64,000 bases of DNA, from assembly GCF_001866055.1 (NCBI RefSeq), contig NZ_MLQS01000030.1:63500-127499 (forward strand), given 5' to 3'. The DNA is from Anaerobacillus alkalidiazotrophicus (GTDB taxonomy: Bacteria; Bacillota; Bacilli; Bacillales_H; Anaerobacillaceae). The notes below the pieces were generated by a model. The model made no database searches and was not told the origin of the DNA. It was given only the letters and a program-made list of their open reading frames with translations. Shown here in pieces: positions 63,668 through 64,000 of this stretch; within the stretch, counting starts at the first letter, position 1, and each line of letters starts with the position of its first letter. The position numbers and the translations under genes were made by a program.

Positions 63668-64000
63668 TGTTGAGACATGTAAAGGTTCCGAGCTTTATGA
63701 CAAGTTGCTCTATTCATGTGAAAATTTATGGAATGGTTTTTGCGATCATTTTTTTAATAACAATTATAAGTTTAATAGGAGTAAGGATCTCCATTACAGA
63801 AACGTTAACACAACAATTGGATGAAAGGGTTAAATCAATTGGAAGTGATGTAGCATCTAAAAGTAGTGACTTATTGCTTACCAATAATATATACGCCTTG
63901 CAAAAGTTAGTGAATGATACGATACAAAATAATAGGGATATTGAGTACGTATTTATTTTAAATGAAAACGGAAGGACGGTTGTTCATTCGTATGAGGATG
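63667..64000 (+). CDS. Sensor histidine kinase, N-terminal part (cut by window end)
   Basis: The ATG overlaps the last base of the previous stop (TAATG). The visible 111 codons encode one membrane segment (IYGMVFAIIFLITIISLIG) and the beginning of an extracellular sensor domain (ETLTQQLDERVKSIGSD, IEYVFILNENGRTVVHSYED), as in CACHE-type sensors. The kinase domains would lie beyond the window, so this is inferred from topology and from coupling to the PhnD-like gene, matching the X-S pair of arsenic-responsive two-component systems. Confidence 0.7.
   Translation, partial: MLRHVKVPSFMTSCSIHVKIYGMVFAIIFLITIISLIGVRISITETLTQQLDERVKSIGSDVASKSSDLLLTNNIYALQKLVNDTIQNNRDIEYVFILNENGRTVVHSYED

Overview
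The window looks like a low-GC, Gram-positive Bacillaceae chromosome. Support comes from strong AGGAGG-type ribosome binding sites, frequent TTG/GTG starts, cre-like catabolite boxes, LacI-family regulators beside every sugar locus, sugar ABC importers without their own ATPase (the MsmX arrangement), and Bacillus-style intergenic repeats. An arsenate-respiration-type locus at the right end points to an anaerobic, possibly haloalkaliphilic bacillus (Anaerobacillus-like). The genus is inference.

Layout. 1-702: end of a TRAP permease and a decayed amidohydrolase. 858-3571: an NMT1/SsuA-type ABC importer. 3879-11431: a nitrogen and ureide salvage cluster (allantoate/N-carbamoyl amidohydrolase, PucG aminotransferase, AMI1-type amidase, FAH-family enzyme, gamma-glutamyltransferase, paired short chromate transporters). 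11665-17040: mannitol operon mtlA-mtlR-mtlF-mtlD. 17398-18063: transaldolase-like aldolase, with a ~90% identical copy at 34325. 18240-24015: maltose by PTS (alpha-glucosidase, EIIBC, MapP-type maltose-6'-phosphate phosphatase, LacI regulator). 24512-30992: alpha-galactosides (LacI paralogue, binding protein, two permeases, GH36 alpha-galactosidase). 31134-39462: patatin, broken xylulokinase, small genes, LacI regulator, broken GntP permease, glycerate kinase. 39928-46549: minus-strand MATE/MarR, NSS transporter and Rieske oxidoreductase, plus an orphan metal-binding lipoprotein on the plus strand. 47031-53546: LysM-L,D-transpeptidase, LacI regulator and a second sugar ABC importer. 53840-55240: a redoxin lipoprotein with an in-frame TGA and a glycerophosphodiesterase. 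55610-64000: tatA, a molybdenum arsenate-reductase operon (arrA, arrB, arrD, a multi-cluster ferredoxin-like protein, arrC), then a PhnD-like sensor lipoprotein and the start of a histidine kinase.

How parts fit. Maltose should enter as maltose-6'-phosphate, be dephosphorylated by MapP and be cut by an alpha-1,4-type glucosidase. The two neighbouring LacI proteins share a nearly identical DNA-binding domain, and GCAAACGNTTGC palindromes precede the glucosidase and the PTS gene. The Arr operon carries its own TatA beside a Tat-dependent catalytic subunit, an FNR-like box upstream, and a PhnD-like protein/kinase pair of the kind that senses arsenic oxyanions in Arr, Aio and Arx systems.

The most notable items are: (1) a probable selenoprotein at 53840-54376, in which TGA replaces the first Cys of a CxxC motif and is followed by a SECIS-like hairpin; (2) the Arr locus itself, with an unusual extra ferredoxin-like protein and two genes whose only well-placed start is ATT; (3) three ~215-bp IS-derived elements, one nested in another repeat so that the empty site can be read. 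Three other repeat families (about 136 bp, about 150 bp, and perfect palindromes) occupy most of the non-coding space.
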